Notes under the pieces: generated by a model | What the model was told of the DNA's origin: nothing | Seen by the model: only the letters and a program-made list of their open reading frames with translations | Databases searched by the model: none | Translations under genes and position numbers: made by a program | NCBI RefSeq assembly: GCF_000423445.1 | Contig: NZ_KE384019.1 | Location: 211,297-275,296 of the forward strand | DNA: 64,000 nucleotides | DNA from: Acidipropionibacterium thoenii DSM 20276 | GTDB lineage: Bacteria; Actinomycetota; Actinomycetes; Propionibacteriales; Propionibacteriaceae | Direction: 5' to 3' | Shown: positions 26,170 through 34,000 of the stretch, one piece after another | Position numbering within the stretch: the first letter of the stretch is position 1 | Layout of the letters: each line of letters begins with the position of its first letter

Positions 26170-26188
26170 GGGCCCGGCCGCCGGGCCC
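26170..26188 (-). terminator. Hairpin directly after the CGNR gene
   Basis: GGGCCCGG and CCGGGCCC form a perfect 8-bp stem with a 3-base loop, 9 bases beyond the stop codon at 26198. No T-tract. Confidence 0.55.
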
Positions 26189-26197
26189 CGAGAGATC

Positions 26198-26764
26198 TCA
26201 GGCCCGGGTGGAGGCGGGGTGTCGGGCCCGCCAGCGAGCCGCCTTCTCGCGGTTCCCGCAGGTGCTCATGCCACACCAGACCCGTTTGCCTCTGGACCTA
26301 TCGATGAACAGCCGGGTGCATCGTGGCGACCCGCACTCCCTGATCCTGGCTGCATCGGGGCCGTCGAGCAGCTCAAGAGCGCTGCGCGCCACCAGCGACT
26401 GCAGCGCGGTCGCAGGTCCTGACTGGTACAGCCGGCCGGCGGTGTCCAGCTGCGGCCAGGTGGGCGGATTCCGGGCGATCTCCAGCAGGCTCGCGATCTC
26501 CGAGTGGCGGTCGGCGATCGGGGCGAGCGCGGGGATCTGGCCAGCCAGCCGCCGGGCGCACTCCCGGTAGATGAGCTCACGCAGCGCCACGACGTCCTCC
26601 AGATCGTCGACGCTCATCGCATCGGTCAGCCGGACGCCCACGCTGCTCGCCCAGGACTCGACGTCGGCCGGACCGGCGAGCAGATCGCGCGGGCGATCCC
26701 TGCGCCACCACAACGTGGCGAGGAGATCGAGCGCCAGGTTGCCGCTCACATTCTCGAACTCCAC
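26198..26764 (-). CDS. CGNR zinc-finger (ABATE-domain) regulator-like protein
   Basis: A 188-residue protein with the N-terminal ABATE ligand-like domain (NVSGNLALDLLATLWWRRDRPRDLL ...) and a C-terminal CGNR zinc finger around 142-181 (ECGSPRCTRLFIDRSRGKRVWC ... CGNREKAARWRAR). These are stress-response transcription-factor candidates in actinobacteria. The start is apparently leaderless: TAGAGT on the minus strand (26776-26771) ends six bases before the ATG. Divergent from a DMT exporter, its likely target. Confidence 0.88.
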   Translation of the reverse strand: MEFENVSGNLALDLLATLWWRRDRPRDLLAGPADVESWASSVGVRLTDAMSVDDLEDVVALRELIYRECARRLAGQIPALAPIADRHSEIASLLEIARNPPTWPQLDTAGRLYQSGPATALQSLVARSALELLDGPDAARIRECGSPRCTRLFIDRSRGKRVWCGMSTCGNREKAARWRARHPASTRA

Positions 26765-26770
26765 GTCACC

Positions 26771-26811
26771 ACTCTAACCGGTTTGCCGGCGGCGTCTGCC
26801 ACCGTTAGAGT
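26771..26811. promoter_or_regulatory. Divergent promoter with back-to-back -10 boxes in an inverted repeat
   Basis: ACTCTAAC (26771-26778) and GTTAGAGT (26804-26811) are an 8-bp inverted repeat 25 bases apart. Each arm contains TAGAGT reading outward: six bases before the CGNR start on the minus strand, and 28 bases before the DMT start on the plus strand. The arms may serve both as -10 elements and as operator half-sites. Confidence 0.5.
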
Positions 26812-26839
26812 CCCGAATAACCACTCAGACCAGTTGTGA

Positions 26840-27832
26840 ATGGCGGTGGTCCTCACGGACACTCCAGATACCTCCAGATCGGCAAGGACCGTGGTGTCCT
26901 GGCCGCTGTGCGCGGCGATCGGCGCCGGCGTGTGCTGGGCGATGACGGGGATCTTCGTGCGGCGGATGTCTGCTGTGGCGCTCCCGACGCTGGTCTGGCA
27001 GCGGTTCGCGCTGAGCTTCCTGGCGATGCTGGCACTGACCCGGTTACGTCGCGACCCCGTGGTCCCGGCCGACGATGGTCGCCCCGCTGACGAGGCGGCT
27101 CGGCCTGCGGGGGGTCGTCAGTGGTGGGCCGATGCCAGGCTGGCCTCCTGCATGACGGCGTACTACGTCTTCGCGACGACTGGTTTCGCGCTGGGTCCGG
27201 TGGCGCTGACCTCCCTCATCATCGCGCTGACCCCGGCCATCACGATGGGTTGGCAGCTGGTCTCCAGCAGGCAGGTCGCCGGCCGCGATGTCCTCGGGTT
27301 CGCGGTGGCGATCGTCGGCGTCTGCTGCTACCTGGTGCCGCTGCTGTCGGGTCACCAGCAGTTCCCCCGGCACGCCATCGTCATCGCGGCAGTGGCCGCC
27401 GGGTTGGCTGCCCTGGTGCGGGCGCTGTTCACCATCGTGCTGTGGAATCGGGCGCTTCGACGCGTCCCGCTGCATGCTCCTCGAGTGAACCGGTTGACCT
27501 TCCTCATCGGAGCGGTGCTGCTGCTTCCCGTCGTGCTGATCCCGGGAGCGGGGGGCGGGGCCGCCTGGCATCACCTCGGATGGCTGGTGGCTCTGGTGGT
27601 GGTCGCGACCCTGGTGCCCAATCTGCTCAACACCTGGGCCTCCTCGCGACTGCACCCCACCCTCAACGCGATCGTCGGGATGCTCACCCCGCCGTTGACC
27701 GGCGTCCTGGGGTGGTTGTGGCTGGGGGAGAGCCTCGCCGGACTCCAGTGGTTCGGGATGATCCTGACCCTGGTGGGAATCGGGGTCAGCGTGCTGCGAC
27801 CCGCTCCCGCGCGGACGGGTCGGGACCGCTGA
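26840..27832 (+). CDS. DMT-superfamily (EamA) transporter
   Basis: A 330-residue membrane protein with two EamA repeats and about ten helices: AAIGAGVCWAMTGIFVRRMS in the first and TLNAIVGMLTPPLTGVLGWLWLGESLAGLQW in the second. EamA proteins export amino acids, nucleosides or other metabolites; the substrate cannot be read. The ATG at 26840 fits the start of homology but lacks a clear ribosome site. Controlled from the divergent promoter shared with the CGNR regulator. Confidence 0.85.
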   Translation: MAVVLTDTPDTSRSARTVVSWPLCAAIGAGVCWAMTGIFVRRMSAVALPTLVWQRFALSFLAMLALTRLRRDPVVPADDGRPADEAARPAGGRQWWADARLASCMTAYYVFATTGFALGPVALTSLIIALTPAITMGWQLVSSRQVAGRDVLGFAVAIVGVCCYLVPLLSGHQQFPRHAIVIAAVAAGLAALVRALFTIVLWNRALRRVPLHAPRVNRLTFLIGAVLLLPVVLIPGAGGGAAWHHLGWLVALVVVATLVPNLLNTWASSRLHPTLNAIVGMLTPPLTGVLGWLWLGESLAGLQWFGMILTLVGIGVSVLRPAPARTGRDR

Positions 27833-27916
27833 CCGGATGCTCGCGCCGGCTGGGACGCGGGCCCCGGGAGGCCGCCGCAGGCTGACTCCGGAGCTGGGTG
27901 GCGCCTCCGGCGACAC

Positions 27917-28561
27917 TCAGCGTGAGAGGTCGTCCCGCTCCTGGACGGTGTAGCCGGCCGACCTCGCCGTCGCGTCCGTCCTCCGTGCCCGGCGCAGCCC
28001 GGCGACCTTCTCCGAGGTTGCCGCCATCACGTCGCGAGCCCGCCCGCGGCCGTAGCTCACCGAGTAGTCGCTCGCGACCCCGATGGATGCCCCGACCTCG
28101 ACGGCATCCTGGTCGGCGCCCATGTACATGAACTGCCAGTGGTAGTCGTTGGTCTGCTGCTCGACCAGGGCCTTGACCGCCGAATGGGTCCACTCCCGCG
28201 AGGCATTCTCGATCCCGTCGGTCATCACGGCGACGACGACGGTGCCGGGGCGCTGGTCCTCGGGCAGCTTGGCCAGGGCGACCCCGGCATCGGTGATCAG
28301 CCGACCCATCGCGTCGAGCAGAGCCGTGGTGCCTCGGGGTGCCAGGTCCAGCGGGGGCACCTCCGCGATCGGCCGGTCGGCGTAGACCAGCTCGTAGCGG
28401 TCGTCGAACTGCGCCAGGGTGACGCGGCACTCGCCCTCCGAGGTGGTGCGCTGCTGCTCGATGAAGGCCGCGAAGCCGCCCTCGGTGTCGGACTTGATGG
28501 ACTGCATTGACCCGGAGCGGTCCAGCAGGAAGTAGATGTGGGTGAGGTCTGAACGGGTCAT
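27917..28561 (-). CDS. VWA-domain protein
   Basis: A 214-residue cytoplasmic von Willebrand factor A domain. The metal-ion site is complete: DRSGS at 14-18, Thr near 78-79 (RGTTALLDA), and TDG at 114-116. The rest contains QFDDRYELVY and YHWQFMYMGADQDAVEVGASIGV, typical of bacterial stand-alone VWA proteins of unknown role. The ATG overlaps the stop of the upstream small gene (ATGA), and GGAGA lies in front, so the two form an operon. Probably a protein-binding module; partner unknown. Confidence 0.85.
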   Translation of the reverse strand: MTRSDLTHIYFLLDRSGSMQSIKSDTEGGFAAFIEQQRTTSEGECRVTLAQFDDRYELVYADRPIAEVPPLDLAPRGTTALLDAMGRLITDAGVALAKLPEDQRPGTVVVAVMTDGIENASREWTHSAVKALVEQQTNDYHWQFMYMGADQDAVEVGASIGVASDYSVSYGRGRARDVMAATSEKVAGLRRARRTDATARSAGYTVQERDDLSR

Positions 28562-28947
28562 GACGTTCTCCTTCTGGGTGTGAAGCGCATGGGCCTGGGT
28601 GGGATGGCCGGGGTCCGTCGGGTGCCGGTCTCACGGTCGTATCGAGCTCTCTCGACACCTGCTGCGGTGACTCTGCCCTGGGCTGTGGCGTAGCCGGCAA
28701 GTGCTTCGGTGTGCGCCAGCCGGGGGCCGACGGCGTTCTCGCTGAGACCAGCCTGCGCACCGGCGGCGCGCAAGCTGGTGCCATCGGTGATCACCGCCTC
28801 CGCGAGCGAGTCGTCGATGAGTTCGGCGAGCCGGTCGGCGGCCTCGCGCAGCAGCGGCAGGGCGTCGGAGATGCGTCCCGCCCCGGCGGCCTGCGCCTGG
28901 CTGAGGGCTTCGCGGATCGCTGTGAGGGCGGCGTCATCGAGTGGCAT
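28558..28947 (-). CDS. Small helical protein with HTH-like segment, coupled to VWA gene
   Basis: A 129-residue protein I do not recognise as a named family. Residues 1-55 are helical (LDDAALTAIREALSQAQAAG ... LREAADRLAELIDDS). Residues 60-85 look like a helix-turn-helix (GTSLRAAGAQAGLSENAVGPRL), as in sigma-70-like or replication-regulator helices. A basic tail ends the protein. The start ATG 28947 was chosen over the longest frame (29196), whose extra residues are of low quality. Translationally coupled to the VWA gene. Confidence 0.7.
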   Translation of the reverse strand: MPLDDAALTAIREALSQAQAAGAGRISDALPLLREAADRLAELIDDSLAEAVITDGTSLRAAGAQAGLSENAVGPRLAHTEALAGYATAQGRVTAAGVERARYDRETGTRRTPAIPPRPMRFTPRRRTS

Positions 28948-29078
28948 GACCTGACAGTACCGCAGAAACTGCGGATACGCAATAAGTACGGATGCGCAGG
29001 ATCTGTGGTCGGCTGCCACGGCGCGGGGTCTCGGCGATCTGCGCCTGCGCGAGGGGATGGGCTGGTACTCGCTCCGGA

Positions 29079-29084
29079 TAGGAT
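29079..29084 (+). promoter_or_regulatory. -10 box of DHFR-like gene (leaderless)
   Basis: TAGGAT ends six bases before the ATG at 29091; no ribosome site is present. Confidence 0.5.
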
Positions 29085-29090
29085 CGGCCG

Positions 29091-29618
29091 ATGGCCATCC
29101 ATTTCTATACGGCATCGTCGCTCGACGGGTTCCTTGCCACCCCCGACGATTCGCTGGAGTGGCTCTTCCGGCAGGATTTCGACATGGACGGGCCAATGGC
29201 CTATCCCCGCTTCATCGAGGGCATCGGTGCGCTGGTCATGGGCAGCTCCAGCTACCGGTGGCTCCTGGCCCATCAGGACGGCTGGGAGTACTCGCAACCC
29301 GCCTGGGTCTTCAGCCACCAGGAGCTGTCCGCCCCCGAGGGTGCCGACATTCGCTTCGCCCGCGGCGATGTCGCCGAGGTGGCCCCGCAGATCCTTGCCG
29401 CCGCGGGGCAGAAGGACGTCTGGGTGATGGGTGGCGGGGATCTCGCGGGCCAGTTCGCCGATGCCGGCCTCCTCGATGAGGTCTGGGTGCAATTCGCACC
29501 GGTCACCCTGGGGGCCGGCCGGCCGCTGTTGCCGCGGGATCTCCAGCTCGAACTGGTCGATGTCGCCCGCAACCGCGACTTCGTCTGCACGAGATTCAGA
29601 GTGGTGCAGACCCGCTGA
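29091..29618 (+). CDS. RibD C-terminal/dihydrofolate-reductase-fold protein
   Basis: A 175-residue protein of the DHFR-like RibD_C family: IHFYTASSLDGFLATPDDSLEWL at the start, GALVMGSSSYRWLL in the cofactor region, and VWVMGGGDLAGQFADAGLLDEV near residue 105-125. These proteins bind NADPH but most are not true dihydrofolate reductases. Standalone gene, divergent from the VWA pair, followed by a hairpin 11 bases past the stop. Confidence 0.85.
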   Translation: MAIHFYTASSLDGFLATPDDSLEWLFRQDFDMDGPMAYPRFIEGIGALVMGSSSYRWLLAHQDGWEYSQPAWVFSHQELSAPEGADIRFARGDVAEVAPQILAAAGQKDVWVMGGGDLAGQFADAGLLDEVWVQFAPVTLGAGRPLLPRDLQLELVDVARNRDFVCTRFRVVQTR

Positions 29619-29629
29619 CCGAGCAGGTG

Positions 29630-29647
29630 CCTCGGGTCACCCCGAGG
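29630..29647 (+). terminator. Hairpin after the DHFR-like gene
   Basis: CCTCGGG and CCCGAGG form a perfect 7-bp stem with loop TCAC, 11 bases after the stop codon. Confidence 0.55.
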
Positions 29648-29672
29648 ACGCCGACCTGTCGACCCGGATCTC

Positions 29673-29705
29673 CTCGAGACGACGGTGCGGCGTCATCGTC
29701 TCGAG
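29673..29705. repeat. 10-bp perfect inverted repeat
   Basis: CTCGAGACGA and TCGTCTCGAG flank 13 bases, between the DHFR-like gene and the MFS remnant. Possibly a second, bidirectional terminator. Confidence 0.45.
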
Positions 29706-29725
29706 TGCGGCGATCGCTGCCGGTC

Positions 29726-29751
29726 GGTCGGCTCAGCGCGCCGAGCCGACC
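29726..29751 (-). terminator. Hairpin overlapping the stop codon of the MFS remnant
   Basis: GGTCGGCTC and GAGCCGACC form a perfect 9-bp stem with an 8-base loop covering the remnant's stop codon (29733-29735). It probably once ended a minus-strand transporter gene. Confidence 0.45.
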
Positions 29752-30300
29752 GCCTCGGCGGGGATGTCCTCAGGCCGGTATCTCGGCAGCCGGGAGGCGG
29801 GCAGTGCCGCGAGGGCGCTGACGCTCGCGAGCAGCAGGAAGCCGAGCCTGAGGGTGCGCAGCCGCTGCTCCTCGTTGAGGGTGACAGCGGCGTCCACCTG
29901 CGGGGGTCCTGGCGAGCACCTCTCGCAGGTCGTCGTTGCTGATGAAGTTCGCATTGTCGAGATCGACCTGCTTGACGAGGCTCTCGGGAAGCTCCGGGTG
30001 CTGCGCCACGGCGCCGCCGATCCGCATCCCCAGCGTGGTCACCAGCACCGCGCCCATCACGGCGGTGCCGACGGCCGAGGCCAGATTCTGGGTGGTGCCA
30101 CGGATCGATCCGACATCACCGGCCAGCCGCTTCGGGGCGGCGGCGCCAGCGAGAGCCGGGATGTGATCGGCCACCTCGCCGTCGTCCAGGTCGGCGTAGC
30201 GCTCGTGGGCGTCTGTCACCAGCTGGGCGACGCGCGATCGCGGTGGCAGCGTGCCGGTCGACGCCCGCTGCTCGACGTTCTCCGCGTCGTGTTCGAACAT
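29733..30300 (-). pseudogene. Chimeric remnant: glutaminase N-terminus joined to MFS (DHA2) C-terminus
   Basis: An ATG at 30300 with GGAGG in front begins a frame whose first 65 residues include RVAQLVTDAHERYADLDDGEVADHIPALA, as in the N-terminus of glutaminases. At about 30115 it switches to the C-terminus of a 14-helix MFS drug exporter (RGTTQNLASAVGTAVMGAVL ... SNDDLREVLAR). A run of five G on the plus strand (29902-29906) marks a frameshift. The transporter tail continues in another frame (QVDAAVTLNEEQRLRTLRLGF ... ALPASRLPRYRPEDIPAE). A deletion has fused two genes and the result has decayed. Confidence 0.65.
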
Positions 30301-30391
30301 GCAGCCTCCGATCAAGACTCCTTGCGACCGAGATTGTATCGGTACCTCGCCGTTGCGGGCGCGTGCCTTGTCGCCGGCGCCCCGGCCGTGC

Positions 30392-31048
30392 TCACGACTG
30401 GACGACCCCGCGCAGCACCGCCTCCACTGCGAAGTCGCGTTCGAGCCGAGGATCCGAGACGTCCTGAGCGGAGGCCGCGGCCAACCGGGGAAACCTCGTC
30501 GCCACGGCGTCACCCAGCCATGACGCCGGCGCGGCACCGCGAAGTCCCGATTCGAGCGAGGCATAGGCGCGCACCAGGCTGTCCAGCAGCAGCGCCAGAC
30601 GCAGCGCGTCGAGACCCTCCTGATCGGCGACCGCACAGAAGAGGGCGTCGATCCAGGCATATGCGTTCGGCTGCGTGGGCATCCTGGTCGGCCTCACCTC
30701 ACTCAGCCAGGGATGCTCCGCGAAACGATCTCCCAGCAGAGACACCCAGCTGCGGCACCGCTGCTGCCAGTCGTCGCCGGTGATGGCGGGCGGCTCGCCG
30801 ACCGCGGCATCGAACATCAGCTCCACCAGATTGGCCTTCGAGTCGACGTAGCGGTAGACGGCGGTCGTCGTCATGCCCAGATGCTCGGCGACCCTGCCGA
30901 GCGAGACGCCGTCGAGCCCCACCTCGTCGGCGAGGTCGACGGCCGCGGATGCCAGCTGGGACGGCGTCCACCGCGCCCTCGGTCCCCGAGTGGCCGGCAC
31001 CTCCAGACCCCAGAGCTGTCGGAGTGCTCGATCCTCTTGATTGTGCAT
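30392..31048 (-). CDS. TetR-family regulator
   Basis: A TetR repressor of about 218 residues. The N-terminal HTH spans roughly 30-75 (SAAVDLADEVGLDGVSLGRVAEHLGMTTTAVYRYVDSK) and the rest is a helical ligand domain of the TetR_C_11-like kind. The start could be ATG 31048 or 31057; neither has a strong ribosome site. Divergent from an SDR-DUF1772 operon with a near-perfect palindrome in between, so it probably represses that operon and itself. Confidence 0.88.
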   Translation of the reverse strand: MHNQEDRALRQLWGLEVPATRGPRARWTPSQLASAAVDLADEVGLDGVSLGRVAEHLGMTTTAVYRYVDSKANLVELMFDAAVGEPPAITGDDWQQRCRSWVSLLGDRFAEHPWLSEVRPTRMPTQPNAYAWIDALFCAVADQEGLDALRLALLLDSLVRAYASLESGLRGAAPASWLGDAVATRFPRLAAASAQDVSDPRLERDFAVEAVLRGVVQS

Positions 31049-31067
31049 ACCGTTCACTGTAATCTCC

Positions 31068-31094
31068 TTATCTGTGAATCCGATTCGCAGATAA
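31068..31094. promoter_or_regulatory. TetR operator in the tetR/SDR divergent gap
   Basis: TTATCTGTGAAT, three bases CCG, ATTCGCAGATAA: 12-bp arms with one mismatch. It sits 10 bases before the SDR start and about 20 before the tetR start, placed to control both. Confidence 0.7.
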
Positions 31095-31104
31095 GGAACT
31101 CATC

Positions 31105-31929
31105 ATGACCACGATCCTCATCACCGGAGCTTCCTCCGGGATAGGCGCCTGCACCGCCGCACGGCTCGCCGCGAACGGGGCGACCGTCTTCGGCGCCGCA
31201 CGCACCACGAGCGCGATCGCAAGTATCGAGGGTGTCACTCCGGTGGCGCTCGATCTCACCGACGAGGACTCGGTCCGCGGGTCGATCGAGGAGGTGACAC
31301 GAACGGCGGGGGGCGTCGACGTCCTCATCAACTGCGCCGGCTACGGCGAGTTCGGAACGATCGAGGAGACCGACCTCGCCGATGCGCGTCGCCAGCTCGA
31401 GGTGAACGTGCTCGGTGCGATGGGCCTCATCCGGGCCGTGCTCCCCGGCATGCGCGCCGCCGGCCATGGGCGGATCGTGAACGTCTCCTCGCTGGCAGGA
31501 GAGTTCGCCGCACCTCTGGGCGGCTGGTACCACGCCTCCAAGTTCGCCCTCGAGGCGCTCTCCGACTCGTTGCGCGGCGAGGTCGCGCAGTTCGGCATCG
31601 AGGTGACGCTGGTGCAGCCGAGCTACGTGGCGACCGGATGGCACGAGGAGGCGCTGGGGCGACTGGAACGCGCGTCAGCGCGCGGGCCCTACGCGGCGAT
31701 GACCGCGTCCATGCGCCGGTACTTCGCGGACCCGAGGCTCGCCCGCCAGTTCTCCAGCCCCGATGATGTGGCCGCTCTGATCGCCAGGGCCGCGACCACC
31801 CGGCGGCCGCGCACCCGCTATCGGATCGGCGCCGGTGCCAACCTCGCCGTCGCGCTGGCGAGGATCCTGCCCGCCCGCACCTTCGACGCGATGACCCGCA
31901 GACAGTTCAACTACCCGGCTCCGGCCTGA
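31105..31929 (+). CDS. Short-chain dehydrogenase/reductase
   Basis: A 274-residue classical SDR: nucleotide motif TGASSGIG (7-14), NCAG (76-79), NVSS (126-129) and catalytic YHASK with Tyr142 and Lys146. The C-terminal extension (200-274) is as in the retinol-dehydrogenase-like subgroup. NAD(P)-dependent oxidation or reduction of an unknown substrate. AAGGA precedes the ATG inside the operator arm. Followed 14 bp later by a DUF1772 membrane protein in the same operon. Confidence 0.9.
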   Translation: MTTILITGASSGIGACTAARLAANGATVFGAARTTSAIASIEGVTPVALDLTDEDSVRGSIEEVTRTAGGVDVLINCAGYGEFGTIEETDLADARRQLEVNVLGAMGLIRAVLPGMRAAGHGRIVNVSSLAGEFAAPLGGWYHASKFALEALSDSLRGEVAQFGIEVTLVQPSYVATGWHEEALGRLERASARGPYAAMTASMRRYFADPRLARQFSSPDDVAALIARAATTRRPRTRYRIGAGANLAVALARILPARTFDAMTRRQFNYPAPA

Positions 31930-31943
31930 ATCGAAGGACCACC

Positions 31944-32417
31944 ATGAATATCGTCATCTCCCTCACTGCCATCATCGCCATCCTCGGCGTCGCCGTCGTC
32001 TACGGAGCCGACCTGGTCGCCGCTGTCGTGCTGCGACCGGTCTACGCCGGGGTCGATGAGCGCACTCTCGTGCAGGCCGTCGGCCGCGGACACTACTTCG
32101 GGGATCGGCGGATGCCCGTCCCAGGCATCCTGGGAGTGGTCTTCACCGCTCTCACGGCGATCGGCGCCTTCATCGCGGGGATGCCGCTCCCGGGCGCTCT
32201 GGCGTCGGCCGCCCTGCTCCTGCTGGTGATCTGGCTCGCGATGTTCGTCCGGATCTCCAAGCCGATCAATGTCCGGCTCAGCGCGGCCGCCATGGCCGAC
32301 GAGGTGCCGGCCGACGCCCGTGCACTGCAGGATCGCTGGGAGTCGATCATCACCCTGCGGGCCGTGATCCAGGGTCTCGCTGTTCTGCTGCTGTGCCTCG
32401 TCCTGGTCCTCGCGTAG
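31944..32417 (+). CDS. DUF1772-family membrane protein
   Basis: A 157-residue integral membrane protein with four predicted helices: residues 2-30, about 60-80, 84-105 and 135-155. The segment YAGVDERTLVQAVGRGHYFGDRRMPVPG lies after helix 1, as in DUF1772/anthrone-oxygenase-like proteins. GAAGGACC lies before the ATG. Cotranscribed with the SDR under the TetR regulator; a role as partner of the oxidoreductase is possible but unproven. Converges with the MFS gene. Confidence 0.75.
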   Translation: MNIVISLTAIIAILGVAVVYGADLVAAVVLRPVYAGVDERTLVQAVGRGHYFGDRRMPVPGILGVVFTALTAIGAFIAGMPLPGALASAALLLLVIWLAMFVRISKPINVRLSAAAMADEVPADARALQDRWESIITLRAVIQGLAVLLLCLVLVLA

Positions 32418-32454
32418 CTCTGGTCCGGTGTCCCGCCGAACCCGCGATGGTGCC

Positions 32455-33903
32455 CTATTGCGCGACCGGAGCGGGGGCGGCGGGTGTCGTGTGCTCGGCC
32501 CGGCCCGGGATGACGAGGCAGGCGAGAGCCGCGCCGGCCGTCATGGCGATGACCCACCAGAAGGCGGCGTCGAACCCGCCGGCGGGATGCGCGGGGCTGG
32601 CGGCAGTGGTGAGCACGACGGCGACGAGGGCGGTGCCGAAGGCGCCACCGAGCTGTTGGGAGATCCTGGTGATCGCGGAGGCATCGGCCATCTGACTCCT
32701 GGTGATGTCGACATAGGCGACGGTCATGATCGGGATGAAGACGACGCCGTTGCCCAGTCCACGGATGAACAGGATGACGCCGAGATACCAGAGACTGGTG
32801 CTGACTCCCGCCAGGGCGAAGGGCACCGTGGCCGCGGCCATGACGACCGCGCCCGCGACGGCGATGACACGCGGGCCGAACCGGTCGACCAGCTTGCCGG
32901 CCAGGAATCGGGCCAGCAGTGCGCCCGCTCCCTGCGGGATGAGGAGGAACGCCGCGTTGAGGGCGCTGTAGCCGCGCAAGGTCTGGAAGTAGAGCGGGAG
33001 CAGGAAGTTCCCGGCGAACAGCGCGGCCCCGATGAGCAGCAGTGCGATCGACGAGGTGCACACCGATCGCACCCCCAGCAGTCGTAGGTCGACGAGTGCG
33101 GCGTCGGAGCGGCGAAGGGCCCACCAGACGAATGCGGCCAGCAGTAGGGCGCCGGCGATCACGGGAAGGAGCACGTCGGTGCGGGCGAAACCGCCAGTGT
33201 CGTGGGTGTTCGACAGGCCGTAGAGCAGCCCCGCCAGAGCTGGTGCGAGAAGCACGGCGCCGACGACGTCGAGCCGTCCGCGTGGTACTCCTCTGGCCGG
33301 CCGGTCGTCGACCAGGAAGAGCATGGCGAGGATCCAGCCGAGAACGCCGAGAGGCACGTTGATGAGGAACAGCCATCGCCAGGACAGCCAGTTGAGGACG
33401 ATGCCGGCGAGCACGGGGCCGAGGATCGGTCCGAGGGCGGCCGGAAGGCTCATCGTCGCCATCGTTCGTGTCCGCGTGCTCGGATCGACGTTCTGCATGG
33501 CGAGTGTCATCATCAGCGGCATCATGATGCCGCCGCCGAACCCCTGAAGGATCCGGAAGGCGATGAGTGCATCGATGTCCCAGGCGCAGGCGCACAGCGC
33601 GGAACCCACCACGAAGAGCCCGAGGGCGAACAGCCACAACCGCTTGCCGCCGAAGCGGGCCTGGGCCCAGCTCACGAACGGGATCGCGACCGCGAGGGCG
33701 AGCAGATAGCCGGTGCTCACCCACTGGCTGGTGGACACCGAGGTGTGCAGCTCCTGGGTGAGGGTGTGCAGTCCCAGGGTCACGATCGTGGTGTCGAGGA
33801 TCGAGGTGATGCCGCCGACGATGAGCGCCACGGCGAGTCTTGCGACCGACTGGGGCTGGGCGGATGGAGCCGTCGGAGCCGCGCCCTGTTGTGTGTCAGT
33901 CAC
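32455..33903 (-). CDS. MFS multidrug efflux transporter, DHA2 (EmrB/QacA) family
   Basis: A 482-residue, 14-helix proton-driven exporter. Motif A-like SWAQARFGGKRLWLF follows helix 2. Motif C region LPAALGPILGPVLAGIVLNWLSWRWLFLINVPLG is in helix 5, a drug-antiporter hallmark. The GTG at 33903 was chosen because AGGAGGT lies five bases before it; a GTG three bases earlier would crowd the site. Divergent from a TetR gene that probably represses it. The remnant at 29733-30300 carries the tail of a related transporter. Confidence 0.92.
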   Translation of the reverse strand: MTDTQQGAAPTAPSAQPQSVARLAVALIVGGITSILDTTIVTLGLHTLTQELHTSVSTSQWVSTGYLLALAVAIPFVSWAQARFGGKRLWLFALGLFVVGSALCACAWDIDALIAFRILQGFGGGIMMPLMMTLAMQNVDPSTRTRTMATMSLPAALGPILGPVLAGIVLNWLSWRWLFLINVPLGVLGWILAMLFLVDDRPARGVPRGRLDVVGAVLLAPALAGLLYGLSNTHDTGGFARTDVLLPVIAGALLLAAFVWWALRRSDAALVDLRLLGVRSVCTSSIALLLIGAALFAGNFLLPLYFQTLRGYSALNAAFLLIPQGAGALLARFLAGKLVDRFGPRVIAVAGAVVMAAATVPFALAGVSTSLWYLGVILFIRGLGNGVVFIPIMTVAYVDITRSQMADASAITRISQQLGGAFGTALVAVVLTTAASPAHPAGGFDAAFWWVIAMTAGAALACLVIPGRAEHTTPAAPAPVAQ

Positions 33904-33906
33904 CAC

Positions 33907-34000
33907 GACCTCCTATAAGAAACTAGAACGTATCCTAAGGTAAGCCGCAGATACAAGAAACGCAAGCGGATCTAATGCGGGTCGAGGCGAAGGTGAGACG
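33907..34000. promoter_or_regulatory. Divergent promoter region MFS/TetR with imperfect operator
   Basis: The 94-bp gap is AT-richer than its surroundings and holds TAGAACGTATCCTA (about 33923-33936), an imperfect palindrome of the TAGNA...TNCTA type common for TetR sites. Assignment rests on position. Confidence 0.35.
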
